A DNA stretch of 64,000 nucleotides, taken from NCBI GenBank assembly GCA_002844335.1, contig CP019154.1, positions 1,488,001 to 1,552,000 of the forward strand, read 5' to 3'. The position numbers and the translations under genes are program-made. The notes under the pieces are model-generated. The model saw only the letters and a program-made list of their open reading frames with translations, was not told the DNA's origin and did no database searches. This DNA is from Haloarcula taiwanensis (GTDB lineage: Archaea; Halobacteriota; Halobacteria; Halobacteriales; Haloarculaceae). Positions 9,204 to 19,700 of the stretch are shown in pieces. Position 1 is the first letter of the stretch, and every line of letters starts with the position of its first letter.

Positions 9204-10271
9204 TCAGTCGAGTCGGTACCGCAACAGTGCAGCGATGCCACCGAGGTTCGAGAGCTGCTGGCCGGGCGCGAACTCCGCCGAAAAGACGGTCACGTCCCCA
9301 CCCTTCTGCTCGGTCGTCTCGATTATGTCGTCGACGTCGATGTCCCAATCGCCCTCGCCGGCCCGCTCCAGTCGGAGCCGTTCGTCCAGCACGAGCAGCG
9401 TCTCGATTGCGCCGTAGTCGGCCGCCTTGGCGACCTCCTCCGGGCCGTAGGCCACCTCTGAACCGGAGCCGATGCGCTCCATCAGTTCGTCGATGTAGTC
9501 CGCCTCCTCGGCGATGCGGGTCTGCTGTTGGACATCCTCAACGGCACCGCGTTTGAGCACCTCGTGGACACCACGGTCGCCGACGGCCGACGTGTCTACG
9601 ACGGTAATCTGTTCGGCGATATCGGGAATCTCGTCCTGAAAGTGGTCCAGGGCGTCCTGTTTGGTGAAGCCGGGACCCGCAAGGATGTAGGCGTCCACGT
9701 CCTGCCGTTTGAGGACTGACGCCAGCTCGTCGAACAGTTCCTTCCGTGGACGGGCGTACTCCCCCTTTCCGGTCGTCGAGGTGATGGTCGCCCGCTCCTC
9801 GGTGCCGTACTGGGCGACGGTGTGGACGTGTGCTTCGCCCTCCTCTACAGTTGCAATCGCAACGTCAGGATTCTCCGTCGCTTCGACGGCCTCCTCCAGT
9901 CGGTCGGCCTGGTCGGGCTTGAGGTGTTTCTCGACGGTGAGTTCGGTGTGTTCCTCGACGTTGAGCGTGTGGTGGAAACCGAGCTGGTCCTCGCGGGAGC
10001 AGTCGACGATTTCGCCGCCCACGCGGAGCCGGTTGGCAAACTTCGCGAACTCCACGTCGGTGACCTCGATCTGAATCCACATCGGTTCGCGCTCGCCGCC
10101 CTTGTCCCGGAGGTTGTCGTCGTTGCGCTGAATGCGCCGCGTCGTGTCGCCGGAGACGAGATCCCCGGGCTCGATGACATACGAGAGATGCCAGAGATCA
10201 TCCAGCGTCTCTGGGACCACCTCGATGCGTTCTGCCCCTTCCGCGGTGGTCTCCTGGCTCGGTATTTGCAT
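9204..10271 (-). CDS. pelA: Pelota / Dom34 mRNA surveillance and ribosome rescue factor
   Basis: 355 residues starting at ATG 10271; the longer frame to 10310 adds a non-conserved Cys/Arg stretch. Pelota enters the empty A site of stalled ribosomes and, with aEF1A and ABCE1, splits them. Recognisable features are the N-terminal Sm-like domain with [20 protein letters not shown], the DTTRRIQR and GVEI-type segments, the central domain with an [13 protein letters not shown] motif, and the C-terminal eRF1 domain 3 region ([20 protein letters not shown]). Length is typical for archaea. It is the last gene of a minus-strand group that also contains rqcH. Confidence 0.95.
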   Translation of the reverse strand: MQIPSQETTAEGAERIEVVPETLDDLWHLSYVIEPGDLVSGDTTRRIQRNDDNLRDKGGEREPMWIQIEVTDVEFAKFANRLRVGGEIVDCSREDQLGFHHTLNVEEHTELTVEKHLKPDQADRLEEAVEATENPDVAIATVEEGEAHVHTVAQYGTEERATITSTTGKGEYARPRKELFDELASVLKRQDVDAYILAGPGFTKQDALDHFQDEIPDIAEQITVVDTSAVGDRGVHEVLKRGAVEDVQQQTRIAEEADYIDELMERIGSGSEVAYGPEEVAKAADYGAIETLLVLDERLRLERAGEGDWDIDVDDIIETTEQKGGDVTVFSAEFAPGQQLSNLGGIAALLRYRLD

Positions 10272-10331
10272 ACTGAAGCGTCCGCTTCTGGGACACAAGT
10301 GTTCTGCCATTCGATGCGCCGACGGTCCGGG

Positions 10332-11033
10332 TCAGGCCGCAGGCTGTGCGTCAGGCGTCTCATCGCCAGCGTCGACGGCGGGCATGTCTCGCACGGCGGT
10401 CCCGACTGCGTAGGTCCCCGCCACGTTCGCGTAGAACGTCACGAAGGGAGCCAGCACTGCGCCGATGACGACGGCGTTCAGCGCGCCGATGATGACGCCG
10501 GCGAGCAGACTGATACCGAACGCGACCAGCCAGCCGGTAGCGTAGGTCCGACTGAACGCGAGCCGGCGGATTTCATCCGGTGCGAACGCCGCCGCAATGG
10601 CGTCCGTCCGGACGTACGCAACGATTGCGGCCGGGAGTACGTACGCGATGGCGAGCGATAGCACAGTCATCGCGAGCGTTGCGACGAGGACGATGATGGC
10701 GACGGCCAGTCCGCTTCCGGTCCCGTTGCCGCCCAGCCCCAGCGTCGCGCCGCTTGTGAACACCGCCACGAGAGCGATGGCCGCCGGGATGAGTGAGTAG
10801 GCGAATCCGATGACGAACACCTTCAGGCCGTCCATGCCGAGGTCGCCCCAGTCGTCGAACACCGGTGGCTCGGTTTCGCCGTTCAACACCGCCCGGAGCG
10901 TCCGGGTGATGTAGCCGAGAACGAAGAACACCGGTACGACGAGGAAACTCAGGAGCAGCAGCACGCCCCCGATGGCGATGGTTTTCACTGCGCTGTCACT
11001 GTCTCGTGGATACGAGAGTGCTTCTTGGAACAT
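10332..11033 (-). CDS. DUF4013 family membrane protein
   Basis: 233 residues from ATG 11033 (MFQEALSYPRDSD), the usual DUF4013 N-terminus; an ATG at 11051 would add six residues. Four or five membrane segments are visible (about residues 19-42, 73-97, 107-135, 165-200), with the family pattern of a short amphipathic start and a long Ala/Val/Gly-rich core. The function of DUF4013 is unknown. It sits between pelA and the HypE-like gene on the same strand. Confidence 0.8.
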   Translation of the reverse strand: MFQEALSYPRDSDSAVKTIAIGGVLLLLSFLVVPVFFVLGYITRTLRAVLNGETEPPVFDDWGDLGMDGLKVFVIGFAYSLIPAAIALVAVFTSGATLGLGGNGTGSGLAVAIIVLVATLAMTVLSLAIAYVLPAAIVAYVRTDAIAAAFAPDEIRRLAFSRTYATGWLVAFGISLLAGVIIGALNAVVIGAVLAPFVTFYANVAGTYAVGTAVRDMPAVDAGDETPDAQPAA

Positions 11034-11177
11034 GATGGTACTCCGTGACATCAGCCTGGCCGGCGTGGCCGGTGCCACGTCAGTCGCGACGAGGTGTCAC
11101 ATCAAATTATAATACAACTTACAACTATATATACCAGTACGTGTGCAGTGCTAACACTCGTAAACGCGGCGGTAGAG
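11034..11177 (-). promoter_or_regulatory. AT-rich promoter region upstream of the DUF4013 gene
   Basis: Read on the minus strand, this region contains TATATATAG (near 11128-11136) and TATAATTTG (near 11103-11111) in an otherwise GC-rich neighbourhood. Either could serve as the archaeal TATA box for the DUF4013 gene. Because the boxes lie 75-100 nt before the start, this mRNA probably has a 5' leader, unlike most genes here. Confidence 0.4.
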
Positions 11178-12209
11178 TCAGCGGCTGTTGGGGTCCCCGT
11201 CCGCGGCCGCCTGCAGCCGCGCGAACGCCTCCCACGAGGGGTCGGCTCCGGGATGGGACCGCTGGGTACCGTCGACGTACAGCCCCGTCCCCTCGCTCAC
11301 CTCGCCGACGACGGCGGCCGGTGTCCCCCGGTCCCGGAGCGCGCTGACAACGTTGTCGGCGTCCGCAGGGTCGACGGCGGCCAGCAGCGTCCCGCAACTG
11401 CTGACGTGCCAGGGGTCGATGTCGAGGGCGTCACAGAGGGCATCGACGCCGTCGGCGACCGGCATCGCGTCGCTGTCCACGTCAAAGCGGACGCCCGCAC
11501 CGTCGGCCATCTCGATGAACGCACCGACGATGCCGCCCTCAGTGGCGTCGTGCATCGCCGTCACATTGCCGGCGCTGGCCGCGGCCATCGCGTCCTCAAC
11601 GAGTGCGGTGTCAGCCAGACGTTCCTGTGCGGTGGCGATTCGGTCGGGCGACAGTCCGATCTGCGCCGGGAAGAGGCGGGCGAACAGGCCCGTGACCTCC
11701 GCGGCGGGGCCGGTGCCGACGACCAGTTTGTCGCCCGGTCGCGCGCCGTCGGGCCGGACGACGTCGTCGTGGGACCCCACCCCGAGTACCGTCGCGCCGC
11801 CGACCCAGGAGTAGTCGACGCCCGAATACCGGGCGGTGTGGCCGGTGACGACGCTTACGCCGACTTCCTCGGCCCGGCCGGCGAAGCCGTGCCACATCGC
11901 CGCCAGTTCGTCATCGGTCATCTCGGGCGGGAGCGTGAACGTCACGGAGAGGTGTGACGGCGGGACGCCCGAGACGGCCACGTCGGCCAGCACCACGTCG
12001 AGTGCGAACCGACCGGCCCGCTCGAACCCCAAGCCGGGGAGGACAGAGAGCGGGTCGGTAGCTGTGACCAGCGCCTTCCCGTCAACGTCGATGACGCCGA
12101 AGTCAATGCCGTGAGTCGGCCCCAGCGTCACATCCTCTCGGTCCGCGCCCAGTTCCGGGTAGATGACGGTATCGAACAGTTCGCGGTCGATTTTCCCGAG
12201 GTCACTCAT
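11178..12209 (-). CDS. AIR synthase / HypE-PurM-like protein
   Basis: 343 residues from ATG 12209 (MSDLGKIDRELFD); a GTG four codons upstream is possible. The ATP-grasping AIR synthase-related fold is indicated by VTATDPLSVLPGLGFERAG, a DVAVSGVPP segment, VVTGHTARY, PGDKLVVGTGPAA, MHDATEGGIVGAF and the C-terminal VSSCGTLLAAV. HypE family proteins mature the cyanide ligands of NiFe hydrogenases, but HypE ends in a catalytic PRIC-type cysteine that is absent here, and no hydrogenase or hyp genes are nearby. It is therefore best seen as a HypE-like paralogue of unknown reaction. Confidence 0.8.
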   Translation of the reverse strand: MSDLGKIDRELFDTVIYPELGADREDVTLGPTHGIDFGVIDVDGKALVTATDPLSVLPGLGFERAGRFALDVVLADVAVSGVPPSHLSVTFTLPPEMTDDELAAMWHGFAGRAEEVGVSVVTGHTARYSGVDYSWVGGATVLGVGSHDDVVRPDGARPGDKLVVGTGPAAEVTGLFARLFPAQIGLSPDRIATAQERLADTALVEDAMAAASAGNVTAMHDATEGGIVGAFIEMADGAGVRFDVDSDAMPVADGVDALCDALDIDPWHVSSCGTLLAAVDPADADNVVSALRDRGTPAAVVGEVSEGTGLYVDGTQRSHPGADPSWEAFARLQAAADGDPNSR

Positions 12210-12254
12210 GCAGGTAGTCACCTCCGACGCGGTGTACTCTCTGCTCCGACATCG

Positions 12255-14402
12255 TCAGTCCTCAGTCATTCGGCTGCCCCCGGGCGGCAGGAACTCCTGT
12301 ATCTGGTCCGGGCTGGCCACCTTCCGGACGAACGTCTCATCGGCGAAGCGGTCCTTGAACTCCCGATAGAGTCGCTTGGCGATGTCGTTCTGGGCGTACT
12401 GACCCGGCTCGACGGTGATACTCGTTGCAGCCTGTCCCTCGATGGCCGCCGGTGGGCCGCCGATGACCCGCGTCTCGTCGTCGCAGGTGATGCCGACAGC
12501 GATGCCGGCCGGCGTGGACTCGAAGTACGTCCGGTCGCCGCGGACGGCGAAGCCGCCCTTCTCCAGGTACTCGCCGCTCTCGGGCGTCTTCGAAACCTGG
12601 TCAGGGTCGACCATGTACACGTCGCCGGCGAACTTCCCATCTTTCCAGACCGAAGAATAAGAGACGGCGAACTGCGCGGCCTGGTCCAGCGACGACTGCG
12701 GGAAATCCACCTCCTTGGACGGCTCGCTGGGGCCGGTGGCCTTGAGAACCGTGACCGGGCCGCCGTGAGCCTGCGCGTGGAAGAACTTGTCACCGCCCTC
12801 CAGATACTTCTGGACGAGTTCCTCGTTGTCGTCCGCGTCGCGGCCGCCGATGACGAGGAAGCCGTCCGAGGTATGGAACCAGCGGAACTGCTCGTACCAG
12901 CGCTCGGTCGACCGAGTGGGGATGGACTGCATCGAGAGCCAGTCAGTCGATTCGTCCTCACTATCGTCTTCCTCGGCCTCGTCCTCGCCGTCGTCGGCCT
13001 CCCACTCGTCGCGGCGCTTCTTGACCGCTTCGAGGTCTTCGCGCGTGTTCTCGATGGCGGTGAGCGCACCCTCCTTTTTCTCCTCGATGCGTTTTGCCTC
13101 CTTGTACAGTTCGTCGGCGTTCTTCTCGACGCCAGTGAACGCGTCGACCGTGACCCGCGTCCCGTCGATGTCGAGCGTCACCGTCCCCTCGCTGCCGTCC
13201 AGCGAGACGACCGCCTCCGCGGCCGCGATGCCGCGGTCGGCCCCTTCGTCGAACTTCGCTTCGATGTCGTCCCAGGCCACGTCGTCCTCGCGGGCGGCCC
13301 GGACCGTCGAGAGCACGTCGTCGACGAGGTCGTAGTTGGCGTACAGCAGTTCGGCCTTCTCCCGTTCGGCCTCGGCGTCGGCCTCGAAGTCCTCGATGGC
13401 CTGTTCCTGCTGCTGGATGATGCGCTTCTGTTTCTCGATTTCGGCCTCGAAGTCCGGACGCTGTGTTTCGCCGCCCTCGACTTCCTCCTCCCGCTGGAAA
13501 TTGAAGAAGTAGTCGTCCAGCGCGGGATTGAACTCCGTGAAGGATTCGCTGTACAGTTCCTCGTACTCCGACAGCGGAATCGGGGTCACGTCGACGCGCC
13601 TGCGGTCCAGGTCATCGCCGGACCCTCCGTTGTCTGCACCGTCGTCGAGCGTCTCGTAGTACACCCGCGGGTCGACGTTGCCCTCGCGCAGGCGCGTCCC
13701 CATCTCGTCGACGAGTTCGTACAGCCGCTGGAAGTCGGACTCGGTGAGTTCGTCAACGGCGACGTTGTAGTCGATGCCGGCGCGGGTACACAGCTCCTCA
13801 CCGTAGAGGCCGCCGAAGTTCAGTTGCGTCGCCAGCGTCCGGACGAGGTCGGCGTCGGATTCCGTGATACGGGCGACGAAGCCGTCGTAATCGACGGTCA
13901 TCGGATTGAATCGCGCCGACGGGAACTCGTAGGGCGTCCCCGGCGCGACGGTTCGGGACTTGAGCCGCACCGTCTCCAGACAGTCGATGACCTCGCCGTG
14001 TTCGTCCAGCACGGCGACGTTCCCGTCGCCGAACAGCTCCGCGACGATGGTGGTCGAGGCGTCGTCGCGGTCGAACTCCAGTTCGATGATGCGGTCGAAC
14101 TCGAACTGCTCGACGCGGACGAGGTCGGCCCCCGAAAGCCGGTTCCGAAGCATCATGGCGAAGTCCGGTGGCCGACCCGGCGCGTCGGGGACGTGGCTCT
14201 GGTCGGCAACGTGAGCGCGCTTGACGTCACCGACCTCGATGAGGAACTCGACGCGCCCGCGGTCGAAGTCCCGGAGCTTCAGTCTGACGAGGTCGTCCTC
14301 GGGGTAGAGGTACGCCTTGTCGAGCTTCGCGCCCTCGTAGCCGGCGAGTTCACCCTCCAGGGCGGCGAGGTCGACGCTCGTCAGTTCCCGCTTGTGGTCC
14401 AT
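12255..14402 (-). CDS. rqcH: RqcH (NEMF/Rqc2 homologue), ribosome-associated quality control
   Basis: 715 residues from ATG 14402. RqcH binds stalled large subunits with peptidyl-tRNA and drives C-terminal alanine tailing in bacteria and archaea. The NFACT-N domain spans about residues 1-180, with LRNRLSGA and the conserved D103-R104 pair (EFDRIIEL) that aligns with the tRNA-contacting D/R of characterised homologues. Long coiled-coil segments follow (about 300-350 and 420-475). The NFACT-R (DUF814) domain is at about 500-620 with WYEQFRWFHTSDGFLVIGGRDA and VTVLKATGP, then a short C-terminal piece. An Asp/Glu-rich insert (about 475-490) fits a haloarchaeon. Confidence 0.95.
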   Translation of the reverse strand: MDHKRELTSVDLAALEGELAGYEGAKLDKAYLYPEDDLVRLKLRDFDRGRVEFLIEVGDVKRAHVADQSHVPDAPGRPPDFAMMLRNRLSGADLVRVEQFEFDRIIELEFDRDDASTTIVAELFGDGNVAVLDEHGEVIDCLETVRLKSRTVAPGTPYEFPSARFNPMTVDYDGFVARITESDADLVRTLATQLNFGGLYGEELCTRAGIDYNVAVDELTESDFQRLYELVDEMGTRLREGNVDPRVYYETLDDGADNGGSGDDLDRRRVDVTPIPLSEYEELYSESFTEFNPALDDYFFNFQREEEVEGGETQRPDFEAEIEKQKRIIQQQEQAIEDFEADAEAEREKAELLYANYDLVDDVLSTVRAAREDDVAWDDIEAKFDEGADRGIAAAEAVVSLDGSEGTVTLDIDGTRVTVDAFTGVEKNADELYKEAKRIEEKKEGALTAIENTREDLEAVKKRRDEWEADDGEDEAEEDDSEDESTDWLSMQSIPTRSTERWYEQFRWFHTSDGFLVIGGRDADDNEELVQKYLEGGDKFFHAQAHGGPVTVLKATGPSEPSKEVDFPQSSLDQAAQFAVSYSSVWKDGKFAGDVYMVDPDQVSKTPESGEYLEKGGFAVRGDRTYFESTPAGIAVGITCDDETRVIGGPPAAIEGQAATSITVEPGQYAQNDIAKRLYREFKDRFADETFVRKVASPDQIQEFLPPGGSRMTED

Positions 14403-14438
14403 GTCGGTGGCTGTCGGCGGGCACCCAAAGGCGTTCCG

Positions 14439-15473
14439 TTACCCACCGTCGGCGATTGCCTCGCCCGTCTCCAGTCCGTTCCGCAGGGCCGCGTGGAGCC
14501 GACCCTCGCCGGCCACCCAGTCCCCGGCAAAGTGCAGGTCGTGCTCGGCGGCACACGACAGCAGGTCGTGGTCGACTTCGCCCTCGGGCTGGGAGTAACG
14601 CCAGTGCTGGTGGTCGGCCCAGTCGGGGTCGGCCAGCCGGTCGTCGCCGAGCAATCGCGCCGTCCGCGCGGCGATGTCGCCGACGAGCGAGTCGGGGTGT
14701 TCGTCGTAGTTCGCAATCGACCACGGCTCGTTCATCTGGACCAGCAGCAGAGACTCGCCGTCTGGGACGTGGCCGTCCTTGCACTCTTCGCGGCCGATCC
14801 AGCCGATGTCGTGGTCCTTATCGCTGTTGACCGCGGCGTACCACGGCACGTCGAGTTCGAATGGATAGTGCAACACCCCAGCGATGACCGTTCGGTAGGG
14901 GACCGACGCGATCTCCTGCCGAAGTTCCCGGCAGTCGTCGTGGTCCCACCGCGACTGCCCCAGCAGGTCAGCCGTCTGTGGGGCTGGCGGTGTCAGCAGC
15001 GCGGCGTCGAAATGCCCCAGGTCCGCTCCGTCGTCGTCCTCAAGCTGCCAGCCGTCGCGTTGTCGCTCCAGACGCTCGACCCGAACGCCGTTCTCTATCT
15101 CGGCGTCGGTCTCGTTGAACAGCCGTTTTGCAATCTGTGTAATGCCTGCCTCGTACGTCCACTTGTGTTCGTCGGCGTCCCGGCCGACATCGATGTCGCC
15201 GGTCCTGTCGAACGCATACACCGGTTCCTCGATATCAACGAGTCCCTCGGTCGGGAGCGTCTCCGTGACCAGTTCCGTCACGCGGCCGTCGTCTGCCTTG
15301 AGATAGTTCGCCCCGTACTCGTACGTGCAGTCGCCCTGTCGCCGGGTCGCAGCGCGCCCGCAGACGCCGCGGCTCTTCTCGAACACTGTTACGTCGACTT
15401 CCGCGTCGTGGAGCGCGTACGTTGCCGCCGCACCGGCAGCGCCGGCACCGACGACGGCGAGGTCACGAGCCAT
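14439..15473 (-). CDS. Renalase-like NAD(P)/FAD-dependent oxidoreductase
   Basis: 344 residues from ATG 15473 (MARDLAVVGAGAAG). The N-terminal Rossmann dinucleotide motif GAGAAG, the EKSRGVCGRAATRR segment that contacts FAD, and the C-terminal HFAGDWVAGEGRLHAALRNGLETG FAD-closing motif are those of the amine oxidase/renalase-like family, present in many haloarchaea. The substrate is not known. It starts 36 nt upstream of rqcH on the same strand, so co-transcription is likely. Confidence 0.85.
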   Translation of the reverse strand: MARDLAVVGAGAAGAAATYALHDAEVDVTVFEKSRGVCGRAATRRQGDCTYEYGANYLKADDGRVTELVTETLPTEGLVDIEEPVYAFDRTGDIDVGRDADEHKWTYEAGITQIAKRLFNETDAEIENGVRVERLERQRDGWQLEDDDGADLGHFDAALLTPPAPQTADLLGQSRWDHDDCRELRQEIASVPYRTVIAGVLHYPFELDVPWYAAVNSDKDHDIGWIGREECKDGHVPDGESLLLVQMNEPWSIANYDEHPDSLVGDIAARTARLLGDDRLADPDWADHQHWRYSQPEGEVDHDLLSCAAEHDLHFAGDWVAGEGRLHAALRNGLETGEAIADGG

Positions 15474-15544
15474 ATTGACCAGTCGGACGGTACGAGTAAA
15501 AATCCACCACACAAGCAGTTCGGACCGCCCGCCAGTGGTCCGAT

Positions 15545-16621
15545 TCAGCGGCCCCGGCCGCGCCGGAAGCCCTGACGCGTCCAGCAGATGACCGTGAGTA
15601 TCGTGATAGCGACGCCCGCCTGCGCGAGTGAGAACCCGGGGCCTTGGGCCGCGGTCGTTGCCCGGTCGTCACTAGCAGCTCCGGAAAGGGACTGGTTTTC
15701 GACGGTGAGCGGGCCAGCGGCCTTGCCGTTGACCCGAACGGTTCCGTTGACCGCCTCGAACTCGGTCTCGACGACGATCTCTTCGCCGGGGTTGAGCGCC
15801 ACTCGGTCCCGTGCCACGGGTTCGCTGTCGACTGTCACAATCAGTGTCTCGTTGACCGGCCGCGAGCGAGTGTTCGTTACTGTTGTTCGCACAGTCGTAT
15901 TGAACCCGGCCCGGACCCAGTCAGCCGACAGTGACGCATCCGAAATCCGGACATCGGCGCTGCCCTGCCCGGTCGGCGTGGGTGCCCCGTCGGTGTCCGC
16001 TTCAGTTTCCATCCCGAACCCGACGGTTCCGTTCTCGCTACCGGCCGTGTTGTCAGCAGGCGCGCCGCCGCCCGCCGTGTTCTGTGTAGTCGTGTTCTCC
16101 CCGTCGTCTGAACCATTCGAGCTATCGCCTGAACTGTCCGAATCATCGGAGCTGTCGTCTGAGTCGTTCGAATCATCGGAGTTCCCGTCATCGTCGTCAG
16201 AATCGCCTCGGTCAGCGCCGTCGTCGCCGTTTGTCTCCTCCCGGCTTCCGTTCTCGGTCGGTTCCTCTGTCTCCGTAGTTTCTGTAGGTTCCTCGGTTTC
16301 AGTCGGCCCCTCTGTCTCGGTCGGCTTCTCTGTCCTCTCAGTTTCTGTGGGTTCTTCAGTTTCAGTCGGCTCCTCGGTCTCTTCGTCAGTCTGCTCACCG
16401 TCATCCGGTGTGTCTGTCCCGTTGACCTGCCCGAGTAGTGTCCCTGTGTGGCGGTCGAGAACAGACGAAACGGCGGTCCCGGGTGTGCTTGCTGTACCAT
16501 CAGTCCCGCTCTGTGGACTGGCGTCAGAAGCGACCACGCCGCCGACGGCGAAGACAGATGCGAACACAGCGATGGCAAAAACGACGGCGACGGCAGTACA
16601 GAGTGTTCTGGCCCCGCTCAT
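15545..16621 (-). CDS. Secreted PGF-CTERM surface protein with acidic linker and CARDB-like domain
   Basis: 358 residues. A signal peptide (about residues 1-32) leads into a long disordered region: repeats of the form TEEPTE (about 80-124) and an Asp/Ser-rich stretch (about 132-175). One CARDB-like beta-sandwich follows (about 222-312, LSADWVRAGFNTTVRTTV), then a C-terminal tripartite tail GPGF-hydrophobic helix-RRGRGR (about 325-358) that fits the PGF-CTERM signal processed by archaeosortase ArtA and lipid-anchored. The CARDB-like unit and tail are clearly paralogous to the C-terminus of the next gene upstream. Likely role: cell-surface, glycosylated stalk; inference. Confidence 0.82.
   Translation of the reverse strand: MSGARTLCTAVAVVFAIAVFASVFAVGGVVASDASPQSGTDGTASTPGTAVSSVLDRHTGTLLGQVNGTDTPDDGEQTDEETEEPTETEEPTETERTEKPTETEGPTETEEPTETTETEEPTENGSREETNGDDGADRGDSDDDDGNSDDSNDSDDSSDDSDSSGDSSNGSDDGENTTTQNTAGGGAPADNTAGSENGTVGFGMETEADTDGAPTPTGQGSADVRISDASLSADWVRAGFNTTVRTTVTNTRSRPVNETLIVTVDSEPVARDRVALNPGEEIVVETEFEAVNGTVRVNGKAAGPLTVENQSLSGAASDDRATTAAQGPGFSLAQAGVAITILTVICWTRQGFRRGRGR
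16250..16384 (-). repeat. TEEPTE-coding direct repeats
   Basis: Short imperfect direct DNA repeats encode a Thr/Glu/Pro linker of about 45 residues in the PGF-CTERM protein. The period varies (ETEEPT, ETERTEK, ETEGPT). This is typical of an O-glycosylated or extended surface linker and likely to vary in length between strains. Confidence 0.7.
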
Positions 16622-16644
16622 ACAGTGGTGTACGTGAGTAAAGG

Positions 16645-16652
16645 ATTAGTTA
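16645..16652 (-). promoter_or_regulatory. AT-rich promoter box (TAACTAAT) of the smaller PGF-CTERM gene
   Basis: Minus-strand TAACTAAT lies 24 nt before the ATG at 16621, the distance expected for a leaderless archaeal transcript. The same octamer is at 25 nt before the larger paralogue (20821-20828), so both promoters appear related. Confidence 0.55.
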
Positions 16653-16731
16653 CGCAGCAGCCAAACCGCCGGTAAGGTCGTCCGTCCGACACTGAAACAG
16701 GAGCGATAGAACGTCTCTGTCGGCTGGGGCC

Positions 16732-19700
16732 TCACACTCGTCGACGGAGGCGGGCGAAACCGGTGATCAGCGCCAACACGATTGCGACTAGCTGAACAGT
16801 AAATCCCGGGCCGGACGCTGCGACCGTTTCGGCGGCTGGCTCTGCGCCACCACCGCTTTCACCAGTCTCGTCAGCCCCGGAGCCGCCCGTGCTCTGGGCA
16901 GCATCCGAGCCGACGCGGAGGTCACCGGCACTGACGCCGTTGACTGCGACTGGGCCGTCGACAGCCTCGAACTCTATCGTCACAGTAGTTTGTTCGCCGG
17001 CGTTGAGTCGAACGGTCCGAGAAGCGACCGAATCGCCGCCGACGGTGACTGTCAGTGCCTGCTCGACGGTTTCGTCGCTCGGATTCTCGACTGTCGCTCG
17101 CACTGACGTGTTGAAGCCAGCCCGGACCCAATCAGCCATCAGGGACGCATCAGCAACGGTGAGTTCGGCGGGCGTCGGCGCCGATGCATTCGTCGAGGGC
17201 GCCACTGTCGTCTGGGTGGACCCATTAGCGACCGGGGAAACGATAGCAAGGGTTGCCAGGTTTGGCGATGTCGCCCGAATAGACCTGTTCGTTCCGTTTA
17301 CCGTACTCGGTAGCTGACTCCAGGACTCGTTGTGGTACTGATACACCCGGACCGCGTCCATCGACCCGTTGTCCGGAAGCGCCGATTCGTTGAGCTGCAG
17401 CGTGTACGTCGCCCGGCTGACGGCAGACGCATTCGCGCCGGAGGTGACAGTCACGTACCCGCGCACACCGTCTTCCTGAACCGCGGCCATGTCGTTCGGC
17501 GTGGCGTGTGGACCAAGCAGTGTCGTGTTGAACCCAGCACTGTCATTAGTCACGTTGAGCGAGAGCGCCGAGAGAGTGATCACCGGCGCGGTCTCGGACG
17601 GCCCGGAGCGGTTCAGCGACTGGGAGACCGTCGAGTTCGCAGCGTCGGCGGACACCCGGACGGTGACCCCGTTATCGATCTTGGACTGGGAGATAGCGGG
17701 TGCCTCTGCGCCGCCGCCAGTGTCGGTCTCGTCCGAGTCATCATCGAAATCGAACCCGCCACCACCGCCACCACCACCGCCGCCTCCGCCACCACCGCCT
17801 CCGCCGCCACCGTCACTACTGGCTTCAGCTTCGACGGCGAGCGTTTCGGTAGGGGTGTTGCCAATAGAGAGCGACCGGTTGCCCTCATTGTCGAAGGAGA
17901 TGCTGAATGACACAGTTGCAGTTTCTCCGCCGGCGATCGGACCGATGGTTTTGGACTTGAGTGTCTGATTGCTCGCTGCGAGCGCCGCGGTGTAATTCCC
18001 ACTCTCCGTGCCGACATTTGCGACAGTCGCTGTCACGTCCACTGACTCACCGGTGTCGACGGACTGATTGCTCAGTTTTGCGTCGCGGACCTCGAACGTC
18101 GCGGGTTGTGTCACTGAGATAGTTCCGCCAGAGTCACCGTTGACCGCCACGTTGTACTCGCCGCCACTCTCGAAGACGTAGACGAAGGTAACCTCGGTCT
18201 GTTGTCCGCCCGAGAGCGTGGCGTTCGTCGTGTCCGCGATATCAGCGTTGGTCTGGAGGCGAACCGGGGAGGTGCCCGTCTCGTCACCGTTGTTGACGAC
18301 TGTGGCAGTCACCGCCACGGGTTCGCCTGTCCGGGCGGTCGTTCGGTTCAGTTCGACGGCGGCCGTGTCGAACGCCGCCGGCTCCTTGACCGTGACCGTG
18401 CCCGCCCGCTCGCCATTGATAGCAACCACGTAGTTCCCGCTGTTGTTGAAGACGTGTTCGTACGTGATTTCCGTCGCCTCGCCGCCGGCTACGGTCACTT
18501 CCCGGCTCTCAACGACGGAATTTGCGACTGAGAAGGTGCCCGTGACGTTCCCCGTCCGCCCACCGGTGTTCGTTACAGTCGCGCTGAGTTCGACAGCGCC
18601 ACCCTGGGTCACGGATTCGCTACTGACCGCCGCGTTGCTGATTTCGAACGTCGCCGGCTCAGTGACGGTCACACGGGCCCCGAACTGGTTGTCGACGGCG
18701 ATGGCTCGCGTCCCCGCATCGCTGAACGACTGGACGAACGTGACGGTCGTTTCCTCGCCGCCGTCGAGTGTCACCGATTGCGTATCTATCGTGGTACCAT
18801 CTTCCTGCAACCGCACATCGGCCGTCCCGGGCTGGTCGCCCTCGTTCCGGACGGTCGCGGTGACCGCTATCGACTCTCCGGTGATGACATCCGTTCGGTT
18901 CAAGTCGACAGCGGTGGTTTCGAACGTTGCCGCCTCAGACACGCGGACCGTCCCGACCCGCCCGTCGTCAAGGTCGATAGGGTATGCGCCGACGGCAGTG
19001 AACGGCTCCGTGAACGAGACGGTCGTCGATTCTCCAGGTTCTAGTTGCAGTTCCGCGGCATTTTTCCGTTCGTCAGCGACGGTAAGCGGGACCTCATAGC
19101 TACCGGCCTGGTCGCCGGTGTTTGTGACCGTTGCAGTCACCGCGACGCTCTCGCCCTCGCTCACACTCGTCGTGTTCAGCGCCCTATCAGATACCTCGAA
19201 CGTCGCTGGCTGCTCCACTGTGACCGTCTGCGTCTCGCTCCCGACCGTGAACTGGTACGTCCCGGGCTCATCGAACGTTCGCACGTACGTTTCCGTCCCG
19301 GAGTCACCCGGGGCAAGGTCGAACGAGACGGTGTCGACGACTTCGGTCTCCGTTTCGATCCAGAACTCCTGCTCTGCGGTCACGGCCCCGTCGTTCCTGG
19401 CCGTTACTGTCAGCTCTGCCGCGTTGCCCCGGGTGACCGTCGTTCGGTTCCAGCTCGCATCAGTGACCTGCATATCGGGCTGGCCGACGGTCAGGGTGCC
19501 GGCGGTGACATCTCCGACCGTGACTTCGTGGTCACCCTCGTCAACAGCACCGTCGAGTCGATAGAGTAGTGTCTCGTTGACTGTCTCTCCGGCCGGAACC
19601 GTCGTCGACTCCTGTCCGACCTGCGTGCCGCCGACGTCGATTGGCAGCGTTATCGTTCCGGCCTGTCCACCAGTGTTCTCCACCGTAACCCACAGCTCCG

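Noticed and set aside
12111..15575. 1154-codon open frame on the plus strand
   Set aside because: It is a mirror frame of rqcH and the FAD oxidoreductase, caused by GC-rich third positions. The minus-strand proteins have clear domains; this one has none.
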